A stretch of 64,000 nucleotides of DNA. It comes from an uncultured Dorea sp. (GTDB lineage Bacteria > Bacillota > Clostridia > Lachnospirales > Lachnospiraceae). A program made the position numbers and the translations under genes. The number at the start of each line of letters is the position of its first letter. The stretch's first letter is position 1. The stretch covers positions 56,908 to 120,907 of the forward strand of contig CAJTYU010000005.1 in NCBI GenBank assembly GCA_910584095.1. The letters run 5' to 3'. A model generated the notes under the pieces. The model did not search any database. It saw only the letters and a list, made by a program, of their open reading frames with translations, and had not been told where the DNA came from. Of the stretch, positions 18,526 through 27,900 are shown piece by piece.

Positions 18526-18604
18526 CTTATATCTCCACTTCTTTCATTCAGAATACACTTCTTTACATAATCCTATCAGAATTACTTCTCTTCGTCAACC
18601 TAAA

Positions 18605-19057
18605 TCACTTCTTCCGTTCTCTCCAATAGTCCCCGCCAAACACTTCCCTTGGAATTGACACCGCAGACACGATTCCAAGCACAATCCCGAATGCAATTTT
18701 AAGAGCCAGAAAGCCGCTCTGCCCGGCCTCCCTCGTCTCACTGATCACCAGATCATACGCCATATAATACACGCTTGCTCCCGGAATCAGCGGAAATATC
18801 CCCGGAATTACAAACATCGTAATCGGACATTTCATCCGTACCGTAAGGACACGGGAAATAAGAACCACCGTAAGTGATGCAAAAAAAGATGCAATCGCCG
18901 GTGAAGTCGGGTTTACCGCAGCGCAGTACACCAGCCATCCAAGCGTCCCGATCGAAGCACAGCTTACGTAAAACCGTTTGGGAACATTAAATAATACTGC
19001 AAAAGCAACCGTTCCCATACACGGGCAGACTAGGTTTACTATAAACCAGTTAAGCAT
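18605..19057 (-). CDS. Threonine/serine exporter, small subunit (ThrE C-terminal half, DUF3815-like)
   Basis: This membrane protein of about 150 aa has four to five transmembrane helices with the block FVIPGIFPLIPGASVYYMAY, which matches the second half of ThrE exporters (DUF3815/ThrE_2). In Firmicutes the exporter is split into two proteins encoded side by side. The start at 19057 is preferred because GGAGG lies 9 nt upstream; this makes the gene overlap the end of the large-subunit gene by 19 nt. The pair probably exports threonine and serine or related small molecules. Confidence 0.87.
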   Translation of the reverse strand: MLNWFIVNLVCPCMGTVAFAVLFNVPKRFYVSCASIGTLGWLVYCAAVNPTSPAIASFFASLTVVLISRVLTVRMKCPITMFVIPGIFPLIPGASVYYMAYDLVISETREAGQSGFLALKIAFGIVLGIVSAVSIPREVFGGDYWRERKK

Positions 19058-20283
19058 AATCCCACGCCTCCAATCCAATTACTGAAAATCCCCAGTGCAA
19101 CGCCGACGCCAATGGCAATATACACAAACACAAGCAAAGCGTCAATCATCCTCACCGTTCCAGACAGGAAATCACTGTCCGCAATATCTCTGATCGCATT
19201 TACAAAAGCAGCTCCCGGCACCAGCGGCATAATTCCCGCTATGATCATGCCGTCTACCTTCATAGAAACCGGAACAAACACATACATCGCCGCCGCCATC
19301 GAGGTAATCAAGATCCCTCCGAATATATTGATAATAATCTTCGACAGCCTGTGCCTTCCAGCAAACAGCACCCATAGATACAGAACGCATCCAATAAAAA
19401 ACGCACAGATACTTTCCGTAGCGCTGGCGCCCAGAAGATATCCAAAAGCGCTGGCGCCCACCCCGGCGGACAGCACCATCTGATACTTCTTCTTTGCGGG
19501 CATATGCTCAATTCTGTCAAGCTCTTCGATTGCCTCGTCCAGATTAATCATGCCGGCCGTAATCTTTCTGGACAGATCATTTACCTCAGCCACAATTTCT
19601 AGATTTGCGCTGGATAACGGCACATGTTTAATCTTAGAATATACTTCTTCGCCGTCACGTTCAGCATTGATAAAAATCGCATGGCTCAGTACAAACGTAT
19701 CCACTTCCTCCACATGATAACGTTTGCAGATTCGCTGAATCGTCTCATCTACACGAAATATCTCCGCTCCGTTTTTCAGAAGAATCCTTCCTGCGTCCAG
19801 AGCAAAATTCACAACCCTTTTCAAATCAACTTCTGCATCCAGATGCTTTTTCAGATACACCAGATCCCTCATCTGTTTTCCATCCAGATAGATTGGTTCT
19901 TTATAATTATGTACATAATAATCTTCTAACGTATGGGAATACTCAAAACCGCTTTTTTCATATGCCCTCATATTTTCTTCATAATCCCATGTCCCCGCAT
20001 ACATGGTATCGCATTCCTTACGGTAATTCTCGCTGAGATAATGAATCATCGCCCGGGTATATCCTTTGCCGCCATTTCCATAAGTAGTCACAAGATTGCG
20101 TATCTCACATTCCCTGTTTCCTGAATCCGTAACCACCGCCAGCGTACAAAGCTCTTTTCCTTCATATAACGCAAACATATCCCCAGTGTCCAGATATCGG
20201 TATACCATGTCACTCTGAGGATCTGTCAGCAAAAGTAAATCCATATATTCTGTTTTATTTTCTGTAATCTGCTGAAATCTCAT
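19039..20283 (-). CDS. Acetyltransferase-ThrE fusion: GNAT domain plus threonine/serine exporter large subunit
   Basis: This 414-aa fusion has two parts. Residues 1 to about 150 form a GNAT N-acetyltransferase domain: the acetyl-CoA motif is in TYGNGGKGYTRAMIHYLSEN, with MYAGTWDYEENMRAYEKSGF as the last strand-helix of the fold. From about 155 onward comes the ThrE/DUF1212 exporter: a soluble part (VVNFALDAGRILLKNGAEIF) and then about five membrane helices (IMPLVPGAAFVNAIRDI). ThrE exporters normally lack a GNAT domain. The start at 20283 follows AGGGGGA by 6 nt; an open frame continues 25 codons upstream but crosses a TATAAT-like box. The next gene, the small exporter subunit, overlaps it. 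The domain order suggests acetylation linked to export. Confidence 0.88.
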   Translation of the reverse strand: MRFQQITENKTEYMDLLLLTDPQSDMVYRYLDTGDMFALYEGKELCTLAVVTDSGNRECEIRNLVTTYGNGGKGYTRAMIHYLSENYRKECDTMYAGTWDYEENMRAYEKSGFEYSHTLEDYYVHNYKEPIYLDGKQMRDLVYLKKHLDAEVDLKRVVNFALDAGRILLKNGAEIFRVDETIQRICKRYHVEEVDTFVLSHAIFINAERDGEEVYSKIKHVPLSSANLEIVAEVNDLSRKITAGMINLDEAIEELDRIEHMPAKKKYQMVLSAGVGASAFGYLLGASATESICAFFIGCVLYLWVLFAGRHRLSKIIINIFGGILITSMAAAMYVFVPVSMKVDGMIIAGIMPLVPGAAFVNAIRDIADSDFLSGTVRMIDALLVFVYIAIGVGVALGIFSNWIGGVGLCLTGL

Positions 20284-20477
20284 AGCTATCCCCCTGTAAC
20301 GGGCGGCGGATGCACCTTTACGCATCCCGCTCTCTCTATCCTTGTAAGCCTCACACATTATAGCACTGCTGTTCAGAAAATTACAGTTCTTTTCACTTTT
20401 TTTCTATTATATTAATTCATACCATATATAAGCAGACGTTATAAAAGACATCTTCCACGCTTATCTACTATAAATTT

Positions 20478-21431
20478 CTACCCGTCCATCTGCCAGTCCG
20501 CCGATATACTGACTGCTGCTATCGCCCCGTCAGCCGCCGCCGTTACCACCTGTCTCACAGTCTTTACGCGGATATCCCCGGCTGCATAAACTCCTTTCAG
20601 GCTGGTACGCATATCCTCGTCCGTCCGGATATATCCCCGTTCATCCATTTCAACCGTCCCGTTTACCAACGATGAGTTGGGGATATTGCCCACGAATCCA
20701 AAGAGTCCAATCATACCCTCCGACGGATCTGCCGATATCCTTGTCTGTTCGCCGGTTTTTACATTTCGAATAATCAGCCCCTGAAGCACACCTTCGCCAA
20801 AGGCCTCCTCTACCACGCTGTCCCACAAAAAATCTATTTTAGGATTTTTAAACGCCAGGTCCTGAATAGACTGCACCGCCCTAAGCTGATCCCTTCTGTG
20901 GACAATGGTAACCTTTCTGGCAAATCTGGTCAGATAAACAGCTTCCTCCACCGCCGCATCTCCGCCTCCGGCTACATACACGTCCAGTCCGGTAAAGAAA
21001 TTTCCGTCGCAGGTAGCGCAGTAAGAAATCCCGCTGCCCTTAAACTGCATTTCGCCTTTACAGCCGATTGGTCTCGGGGACGCCCCCATGGCGAGCACCG
21101 CAAAACGCCCGCTGTAAGTCTCCTTCTGACCCCGGAACTCTTTTATCTCCCCGTCAAGCACAGCTTCCGTAATAACGTCCTGTACTCTGACCGCTCCGAA
21201 ATGCTCCGCCTGAAGCGCCATTCTCTCTGAAAGGCTCTCTCCTGTCTCGCCCTCAAGCATCTGTCCCGGATAATTCTCTACGGCATCCGTAGCCGCAATC
21301 TGTCCGCCGCTTACTCCCTTTTCAATAACAAGCACCGAAAGCCCGCCTCTTGCCGCATACAGCGCGGCTGACAAACCCGCCGGTCCCGCTCCCAAAATCA
21401 TCACATCATAAATTTTCTTGTTCATATCCAT
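20478..21431 (-). CDS. trxB: Thioredoxin reductase
   Basis: This 317-aa FAD/NAD(P)H flavoprotein reduces thioredoxin. The FAD-binding GAGPAGLSAALYAARG lies near residue 14, the redox-active CATC at residues 138-141 (ISYCATCDGNFF), the second nucleotide-binding motif in VYVAGGGDAAVEEA, and the C-terminal FAD block in GVYAAGDIRVKTVRQVVTA. All catalytic elements are intact. No thioredoxin gene is adjacent. It lies 35 nt behind purB on the same strand and may be cotranscribed. The cofactor preference was not determined. Confidence 0.93.
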   Translation of the reverse strand: MDMNKKIYDVMILGAGPAGLSAALYAARGGLSVLVIEKGVSGGQIAATDAVENYPGQMLEGETGESLSERMALQAEHFGAVRVQDVITEAVLDGEIKEFRGQKETYSGRFAVLAMGASPRPIGCKGEMQFKGSGISYCATCDGNFFTGLDVYVAGGGDAAVEEAVYLTRFARKVTIVHRRDQLRAVQSIQDLAFKNPKIDFLWDSVVEEAFGEGVLQGLIIRNVKTGEQTRISADPSEGMIGLFGFVGNIPNSSLVNGTVEMDERGYIRTDEDMRTSLKGVYAAGDIRVKTVRQVVTAAADGAIAAVSISADWQMDG

Positions 21432-21466
21432 TATTATTACTCGTTCTTCCTATCCTATACCTATTT

Positions 21467-22900
21467 TTATACATGTATCTCCGCTTCCACGCCAAGAAGT
21501 TCCCTATTTCTCTCCAGCATCGGCCGGATCGCCTCGTTTAGATACTTATCTACCTGAACAGCCGCCCGACCCGTATATTTTGCCGGATCCATAGTCTTCT
21601 TCAGCTCTTCAAATGTAAGATTAAAGGCCGGATCTGCTGCAATCAGTTCCAGAAGATTATTATCTAACCCCTCTGCTTTTACATTTCTTCCCGCTTCCAT
21701 GGACAGTTCGCGAATACGCTCATGAAGCTCCTGCCTGTCCCCTCCGGCTTTTACCGCGTCCATCATGATATTCTCCGTTGCCATAAACGGAAGTTCCGCC
21801 ATCAGGCGCTTTTCAATTACTTTTGGATATACTACCAGACCGTCCACCACATTCAGACACAGATCCAAAATACCGTCAACGGCAAGAAATCCCTCCGGAA
21901 TACTCAGCCGTTTATTCGCCGAATCATCTAATGTCCGCTCGAACCACTGAGCAGCCGACGTAATCGCCGGATTCAGCGCGTCAATCATCACATATCTTGA
22001 CAGAGATGCAATCCGCTCGCTTCTCATAGGATTTCTCTTGTATGCCATAGCGGAAGAACCAATCTGGGTTTTCTCAAAAGGCTCCTCCACCTCTTTCAAA
22101 TGCTGCAGAAGACGGATATCATTGGAGAACTTATGCGCACTGGCAGCAATTCCCGCAAGCACATTCAACACCCTTGTATCCACCTTGCGGGAATAGGTCT
22201 GTCCGGATACCGGATAGCAATCCTCAAATCCCATCTTCTCTGCAATCATTGGGTCAATCTTGTCAATTGTCTCCTGATCCCCGTCAAACAGCTCCAGAAA
22301 ACTTGCCTGCGTGCCAGTGGTCCCCTTAGAGCCAAGAAGCTTTAATGTTCCCGCCACATATTCTAAGTCCTCCAAATCCATGGCAAATTCCTGTATCCAG
22401 AGCGCCGCCCTCTTTCCTACCGTCGTAGGCTGAGCCGGCTGGAAATGAGTAAATGCAAGCGTCGGCTGGCTCTTATACTGCTCTGCAAAACCGGCAAGCT
22501 TTGCAATCACATTCACAAGCTTTGTCTTTACAAGCTTCAATGCCTCTGCCATAACAATCATATCCGTATTGTCCCCCACGTAGCAGGAGGTGGCCCCAAG
22601 ATGGATGATCCCCTTCGCCTTCGGACACTGCACTCCATACGCATATACATGAGACATAACGTCATGCCTTACGATTCTTTCCCTCTCCTTTGCCACATCA
22701 TAATTTATATCCTCCGCGTGGCTCTTAAGCTCTTCAATCTGTTCCTCCGTAATATCAAGTCCCAGCTCTTTCTCCGTCTCCGCAAGAGCTATCCACAGCC
22801 TTCTCCATGTACGGAATTTCATATCCGGGGAAAAGATATACTGCATCTCCTTACTTGCATACCGTTCAGATAACGGACTCTGGTATCTGTCATTACTCAT
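21467..22900 (-). CDS. purB: Adenylosuccinate lyase
   Basis: PurB acts twice in purine synthesis: it cleaves SAICAR to AICAR and adenylosuccinate to AMP, releasing fumarate. Fumarase/aspartase superfamily signatures are present: HDVMSHVYAYG, IIHLGATSCYVGDNTD, THFQPAQPTTVGKRAALW and the flexible catalytic loop GSSAMAYKRNPMRSERI. The length of 477 aa is normal. AAAAGGAGGAGAAAAT precedes the ATG. A small GC-rich hairpin with a U-tract sits immediately upstream of that site, so the upstream operon ends there or the hairpin affects purB expression. Confidence 0.96.
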   Translation of the reverse strand: MSNDRYQSPLSERYASKEMQYIFSPDMKFRTWRRLWIALAETEKELGLDITEEQIEELKSHAEDINYDVAKERERIVRHDVMSHVYAYGVQCPKAKGIIHLGATSCYVGDNTDMIVMAEALKLVKTKLVNVIAKLAGFAEQYKSQPTLAFTHFQPAQPTTVGKRAALWIQEFAMDLEDLEYVAGTLKLLGSKGTTGTQASFLELFDGDQETIDKIDPMIAEKMGFEDCYPVSGQTYSRKVDTRVLNVLAGIAASAHKFSNDIRLLQHLKEVEEPFEKTQIGSSAMAYKRNPMRSERIASLSRYVMIDALNPAITSAAQWFERTLDDSANKRLSIPEGFLAVDGILDLCLNVVDGLVVYPKVIEKRLMAELPFMATENIMMDAVKAGGDRQELHERIRELSMEAGRNVKAEGLDNNLLELIAADPAFNLTFEELKKTMDPAKYTGRAAVQVDKYLNEAIRPMLERNRELLGVEAEIHV

Positions 22901-22916
22901 ATTTTCTCCTCCTTTT

Positions 22917-22937
22917 AAAACGCCGTTTCACGGCGCC
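22917..22937 (-). terminator. Short GC hairpin with T-tract just before purB
   Basis: On the minus strand CGCCGT-GAA-ACGGCG is followed by TTTT. It closes the three-gene unknown operon and ends only a few bases before the purB ribosome binding site. It could therefore also act as an attenuator for read-through into purB. Confidence 0.6.
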
Positions 22938-22951
22938 TCCAATTTATATTA

Positions 22952-23719
22952 TTATTTATTTGTTCTCCGGTATTCCTTTTTCCAGCGTTCATAAGATTCA
23001 TCCGTAATATCCGGATTCATCTTCCGCTCCGCCAATTTGAGTTCCTCCTTAAGCTCCGCATCCAGAGTCAGATAAATCGGCTCCTTAGAAAGCATCTTTA
23101 CATATTTTGCCTCCGGCAGATACCGATAACAGCAGTACAGATATGCCCGCAGCATATCAAGCTCCTGACAAATCTCAAACCCCTTCTCATACATATGAGC
23201 CGCTTCCTCATAGAAAAACATTCTGCCATAAGCCGCTCCAAGACAGGAGTATACCCTCCCGTAAAACTCCTTTCCCACCGAATCATCCCATTCCTTATGG
23301 ATGATAGACTGGTAAATTAAGATCGCAGAGGCATTTTCACCGGAATTTAACAAGTTGTCCGCCTTATATTTTTCTCTCTCAACTTCGTTCTGATTCCGAA
23401 GACGTTCCAAAATATTATGCATCTTTGTAATCTCTGCCATGGAGTAAATGGAAGCATAGCTTAATACCGTCAGCAAAAACTGCTCAACCGAACCGTTATG
23501 CTCCAGCTGATTCCTTAACTCTGCCGACAGGTCATAAAGCTCCAGCTCATCCTCCAGCCAGTCGCAGAGATTCCTGTTTACAATGGTATAATCCACAAGA
23601 TAAAGATTATTGCAGAAATAGTAGCAAAGTTCTTCTATGGTATAAATATGCATATGGACTCTCGCAATCTCATATGGATGTTTTGCTTTTTTCTTATGAC
23701 AGAGAATTAAACTGCCCAT
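22952..23719 (-). CDS. TPR-like protein of the DUF5716/DUF5717 cassette
   Basis: I know no named function. The 255-aa soluble protein opens with a conserved-looking segment (HMHIYTIEELCYYFCNNLYL), followed by helices. Two TPR-like helix pairs lie around residues 125-195 (LNSGENASAILIYQSIIH; LGAAYGRMFFYEEAAHMYEK). The C-terminus is charged (NPDITDESYERWKKEYRR). There is no signal peptide or membrane segment. TTAGGAGGAAGCA precedes the ATG, which lies inside the 3' end of the upstream gene (26-nt overlap). Tight coupling to the Hsp70-like and 1103-aa proteins indicates a shared complex, with this one probably an adaptor. Confidence 0.75.
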   Translation of the reverse strand: MGSLILCHKKKAKHPYEIARVHMHIYTIEELCYYFCNNLYLVDYTIVNRNLCDWLEDELELYDLSAELRNQLEHNGSVEQFLLTVLSYASIYSMAEITKMHNILERLRNQNEVEREKYKADNLLNSGENASAILIYQSIIHKEWDDSVGKEFYGRVYSCLGAAYGRMFFYEEAAHMYEKGFEICQELDMLRAYLYCCYRYLPEAKYVKMLSKEPIYLTLDAELKEELKLAERKMNPDITDESYERWKKEYRRTNK

Positions 23720-24977
23720 TGCTTCCTCCTAAATGTATCGTTTTTTCAGTCTGGAAATCCGTAGCCGGATAAAACTCTCCAAAGCCAATATCCCGGAATC
23801 TTATCTTGCAGGTATTCTCATCCAGAAACATCGTTTCGATAGAAAGCCTCAGCGCATAATCATTCCGCTCGGGAAGTCCTGCAAGAGACACCGTCTCCGC
23901 CTGAAGCTCGCCCGTGGCCAATGATTCTATATGAATCTCAATATCCGAGGTATCCTCTAAAAGCACCTCCCACTGTCCGTCCGACTCATACCAGTGGCTC
24001 CCCCACTCTACGATCGGATACCAGCCTTCCTTGCCATGCACCCGCATGCGGAGACATACCTGCTCCATCATCTTCGTCTCATCCAGATAAACCGGCATTT
24101 CATCATCCTCGCTCATCCGGCGGCAGGAGCCATAGCAGGCACCTTTGCTGTACAGATTATTACCGATAAAAGCCCTGCGTCCGTTACAGAGCACCTTCAG
24201 CGAACTGGGATACCAGTTATTCTCAAAGCCTTCTCCAGTGAGAAATACCGACGAGACCACTTTTTTCTCAAATACACTCTGAATAAACGCTTTAAAACGT
24301 TCATCCGCATCTTTGGCCTTATCCACATTCAGCACCGGATATACCGCCGCAAGCTCCTTCATCTGCGCGTTCGCCACCTCGTCCACCGTCACAAACATAT
24401 CGGCTCCTCTTCCGCTTACAGTCTTCAGCCTGCGGAGCATATATGCCCGGATCTCATTCCTATCGCAGTAAAATAACGCCGCTTCATACTGCCACAGTTC
24501 TTTAGGCTGATAAAACATATAATCGCAGAAGCTTTCCTTAAAGTCCTGAACAAATACCCGTTCCTTCGGAACGTCAAGAAACCTTCCCAGACCTTTCAGC
24601 ATCTTGCTGATATCAATATCGGTCTTCGGAACAGAAAAAGTAATATAATCTATGTTTTCAAATTTCTCAAGGGCAAGCTGCAGAAACTTCGCCAAAAGCC
24701 ATACCGCGTCCCTGACCTGTCCGGCAAAATTCACCCGCTCCTGCCTGACCGCCTTACTGTACAATTCAGAAATCGTACATCTCTCGTCCACTGTAGCCAG
24801 ATGCTTCGCCTCTTTTCCATAAAGCCACCTATTATTCACATAGCCTAAAAGCAGCGGAATCTGATAATTATCCACCGCCGCCTCTAAAGTCTCCGGCTCA
24901 TGTTTCTCCTTGTCATAATAACTAATCTGGCAAAATTCTTCATTCAGTTCAAGTCCAAGTATGCTGCCGCCCCTCAC
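23694..24977 (-). CDS. DUF5716-like protein with Hsp70/actin-like features
   Basis: This 427-aa protein has no characterised homologue that I can name with certainty; it resembles DUF5716 of Lachnospiraceae. By eye, the start ILGLELNEEFCQISYYDKEK looks like the phosphate-1 strand pair of actin/Hsp70-fold ATPases. IPLLLGYVNNRWLYGKEA looks like the following Hsp70 block, and VSSVFLTGEGFENNW plus NLYSKGACYGS look like the late adenosine loop and helix. The last 120 residues are a beta-rich domain (GKEGWYPIVEWGSHWYESDG). This fold assignment is my inference. The start is GTG with AGGAGG 9 nt upstream. It lies 3 nt behind the 1103-aa gene and overlaps the TPR-like gene. Confidence 0.72.
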   Translation of the reverse strand: MRGGSILGLELNEEFCQISYYDKEKHEPETLEAAVDNYQIPLLLGYVNNRWLYGKEAKHLATVDERCTISELYSKAVRQERVNFAGQVRDAVWLLAKFLQLALEKFENIDYITFSVPKTDIDISKMLKGLGRFLDVPKERVFVQDFKESFCDYMFYQPKELWQYEAALFYCDRNEIRAYMLRRLKTVSGRGADMFVTVDEVANAQMKELAAVYPVLNVDKAKDADERFKAFIQSVFEKKVVSSVFLTGEGFENNWYPSSLKVLCNGRRAFIGNNLYSKGACYGSCRRMSEDDEMPVYLDETKMMEQVCLRMRVHGKEGWYPIVEWGSHWYESDGQWEVLLEDTSDIEIHIESLATGELQAETVSLAGLPERNDYALRLSIETMFLDENTCKIRFRDIGFGEFYPATDFQTEKTIHLGGSNGQFNSLS

Positions 24978-24980
24978 TTA

Positions 24981-27900
24981 TTACATCCTCCTGTTGTGTT
25001 CCCGAAACATCTTATCTGCAAAATATAGCTCTTGTTCGTACTCCATCATCGCCCGTTTCCTCTCAGCCGGCCCCATTGACGCCATAGCATTAAGTTTCCC
25101 GTATTTCCCGGTCACTGTAATCTCCCTCTCCTGCTTCAGTATCCGCTCCGGCTCTGTGTGGGCCTTTTTAGTACGGTCATTGCTCTCATGAAAAGAATAC
25201 TTGACAAGCTCGTCTCCAAACAGAATAAAATCCTTTACATAAATATTCTCATACATTGGCGTCAGGCTCTCTGTCTTATAACCGAGATCCTCCAGTTCTC
25301 CCCGCCGCATCTTATAGATTATTTTCACCTTACCGCCGGGAGACGCCTGATAAGCGATCATCACCCGGTCATAAAGCTGTACCTCCCTGAGCCAGCTTTC
25401 TTTATATTTTAAATAGAAAGGAAAAATAATTCTCTTCTCACACATCTCCCTTAAAATTCTGTGCAGGATTTCCTCTGCCTCCGGCGGGATCTCCTTATCC
25501 GAATAATAATGAAGCAAAGCGATCTTACAGATATCTGCAAGCTCCTCATTCCTGTGCTCTTCGTTCATGATTACTTCAAATATAGAATGGCTGATTTCCC
25601 TTCCGCACACCACATATTCCTTGCACAAGTAAGCAAGATATGCCTGCTTCAAACGAAAATAAGGATTACCATTTATATAATAATCTACAAAAATATCCTC
25701 TTCCCCAAACATATCCTCAGAAAACAGCATCTGTGTTATGATACGTTCGCCAAGCTTGGTAACCGGAAGTTCATATTCCTTCGCCACCTTCCAGAGCGCC
25801 TTCATGCTTCTAGTAGAGCCGCAGTAATAATTAGCAAGATAAGTCAGCGTAACCTTATCGTACTGCTGCCGCTTAAACATCTCAAAGCTCAGATACAGCA
25901 TAAAGTCATCTTCCTCATAGCTATCCTCCCGGATGCGTTTTGTGCACAGGCGAAATACCTCCTTTTCATCAAAAGCACGCACCCCGTACTGCATGATATT
26001 TTCAAAATTCACCTCAAGTTTACTTCCTTCGCCGCCCCAATTTGCAATTCTGGACATATATTTCTTACACATATCCATATAGCGGGGTTCGTAGAAAAGA
26101 CGCTTCGTCTCAAACGCCACGGAATCCGTATGGTGGAATCCATCCATAGACTCCCAGATAATCCTTGCTTCCTTGTCATACAAATAAACAACCATGCCTT
26201 CTTTCTTATAAGGCACCCGCTGCTGGATAGTTCCATCCTTCTCAATCACAAGAATACATTTCAGATTGTGGACTTTTGTCTTTACCTCATACGCATAACA
26301 GATATCCCGCATAGCCTCAAGACGCTCGCCCGTCATCTCCTCCTCCACACAGAACCTCTTATAGATCGTTTTCAATGAATCCGTAATATGCCTTTTTAAC
26401 AGCTGCTCCCATGCAAAAATAACCATCTGTTCCCGGTAACTGATATACAAATCGCTCGCATACTCTTCATAAGTAATCAGATTTGCATAAAGAAGCGCCG
26501 CTTTCTTATAATCCAGTGAATTTCCATGCATAAAATAGAGGAAAATAGACCTTGGAAGCGCTTCTCTTACATTCTCCTCCTCAATTGTGGACATATAGTA
26601 TTCATAGAGCCTTGCAATCTTAAGTTCTGCATCAACCGCCCTCTGATACCATACAAAATACCGCTTGTCCAGCTTATTACCCTTTATCAGAAGCGTACAG
26701 ATCGTATTCAAAATCATCGGCTCCGGGTACATCCCGTAAATGCGTTCTAAAATATGGAACAAAAAATGACTGTAATTCTTCTGCTGGCTTGCAAGATTCG
26801 ATACATACAATGCAAATTCCCTTGGCATCAGACGATACTTAGATGCAAAATTAAGCACCATAAGTTCAAACTGTCCCAGCTTCTTCAAAAGCATGTTCCG
26901 GTCTTTATAGCACTGGAACGCCTCAAGCAAAAACAACACATCATTGATCTGATAATTATAATAATGCTGCTCCAGCGCGCGGAGCTTCCGGTTGCTGTCC
27001 CGATACTGGGGATCAATATCCAAAAGCATCAGAAGAAGCAGCGTAGAATCCTGATGCCGCATATAAATCTTTCCGATCTCATCCACAACCCGGCTCAGAT
27101 GGCTTCCAGCGCCGCGCACCAGCGCCGTCAGATACAGATAATAAGCATTGCTGATCGGGTCTTTTCCGATAGCGAACCGGCTGTAGTTATAGTTCTCCAA
27201 AATCCATTTGGCATCCTCAACCCGCCTGCCCCGCAGATAAATATGGGCCTGAAACAGCTGCAGAAACTCGTCCATAGGAGCATACTGGCGCATTTTCTTT
27301 GCCTTTTCCACCGCACTGTCCACCCACTGGGCAAGCTCCATACGCCCGCCCATATAAGAAACATATTCTTTTACAATCTGCGCCATCATAAATTCAATCT
27401 CACGGCGCTCCTCATTGATGCTCATATTCTGAATTACTTCCACATCATAGGGAAGTATTTCATAAGGCGTCACCAAAAGCACCTTGCCGAAATTCCTCCC
27501 CGCATGCAGCCTGTCCGGATTCACCAGAAAATCTACCTGATAAACATTTCCCACAAAATCATCCGTAGAAAGACGGCTCCGTCCAACAGACAAAAATTCT
27601 CCTTCCGTGCGCACCTCAATGGGCATGTAGCCCCAAGTATTCTTGATAATCGTCACCATTCCCTTGGTGACCTCTTTGATATCCTCAAAAAACATTCCCT
27701 CCCCCGGAAGGGTCAGGAATATACACTCCTTCTGTTTGATCCCTACGAGAAACTCTTCCATGGCCTGTTCCCCAAGAGACCACTTTCTCATATTGTCATA
27801 CAAATAAAAAGTTCTTGGATTCTCGTATTTCAGCACCTCATAAAACTCCCGGGAACGAAACAGCTTCTGAGCCTCCGTAAAATCCCGGATTGCAAGCTTT

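Noticed and set aside
17602..18570. A 322-codon plus-strand open frame opposite gltX
   Set aside because: It mirrors a certain gltX gene and shows no family motif.
18526..18604. Possible T-box leader before gltX (and before trpS at 8372-8404)
   Set aside because: Both upstream regions are far too short, and no T-box core or terminator pair is present.
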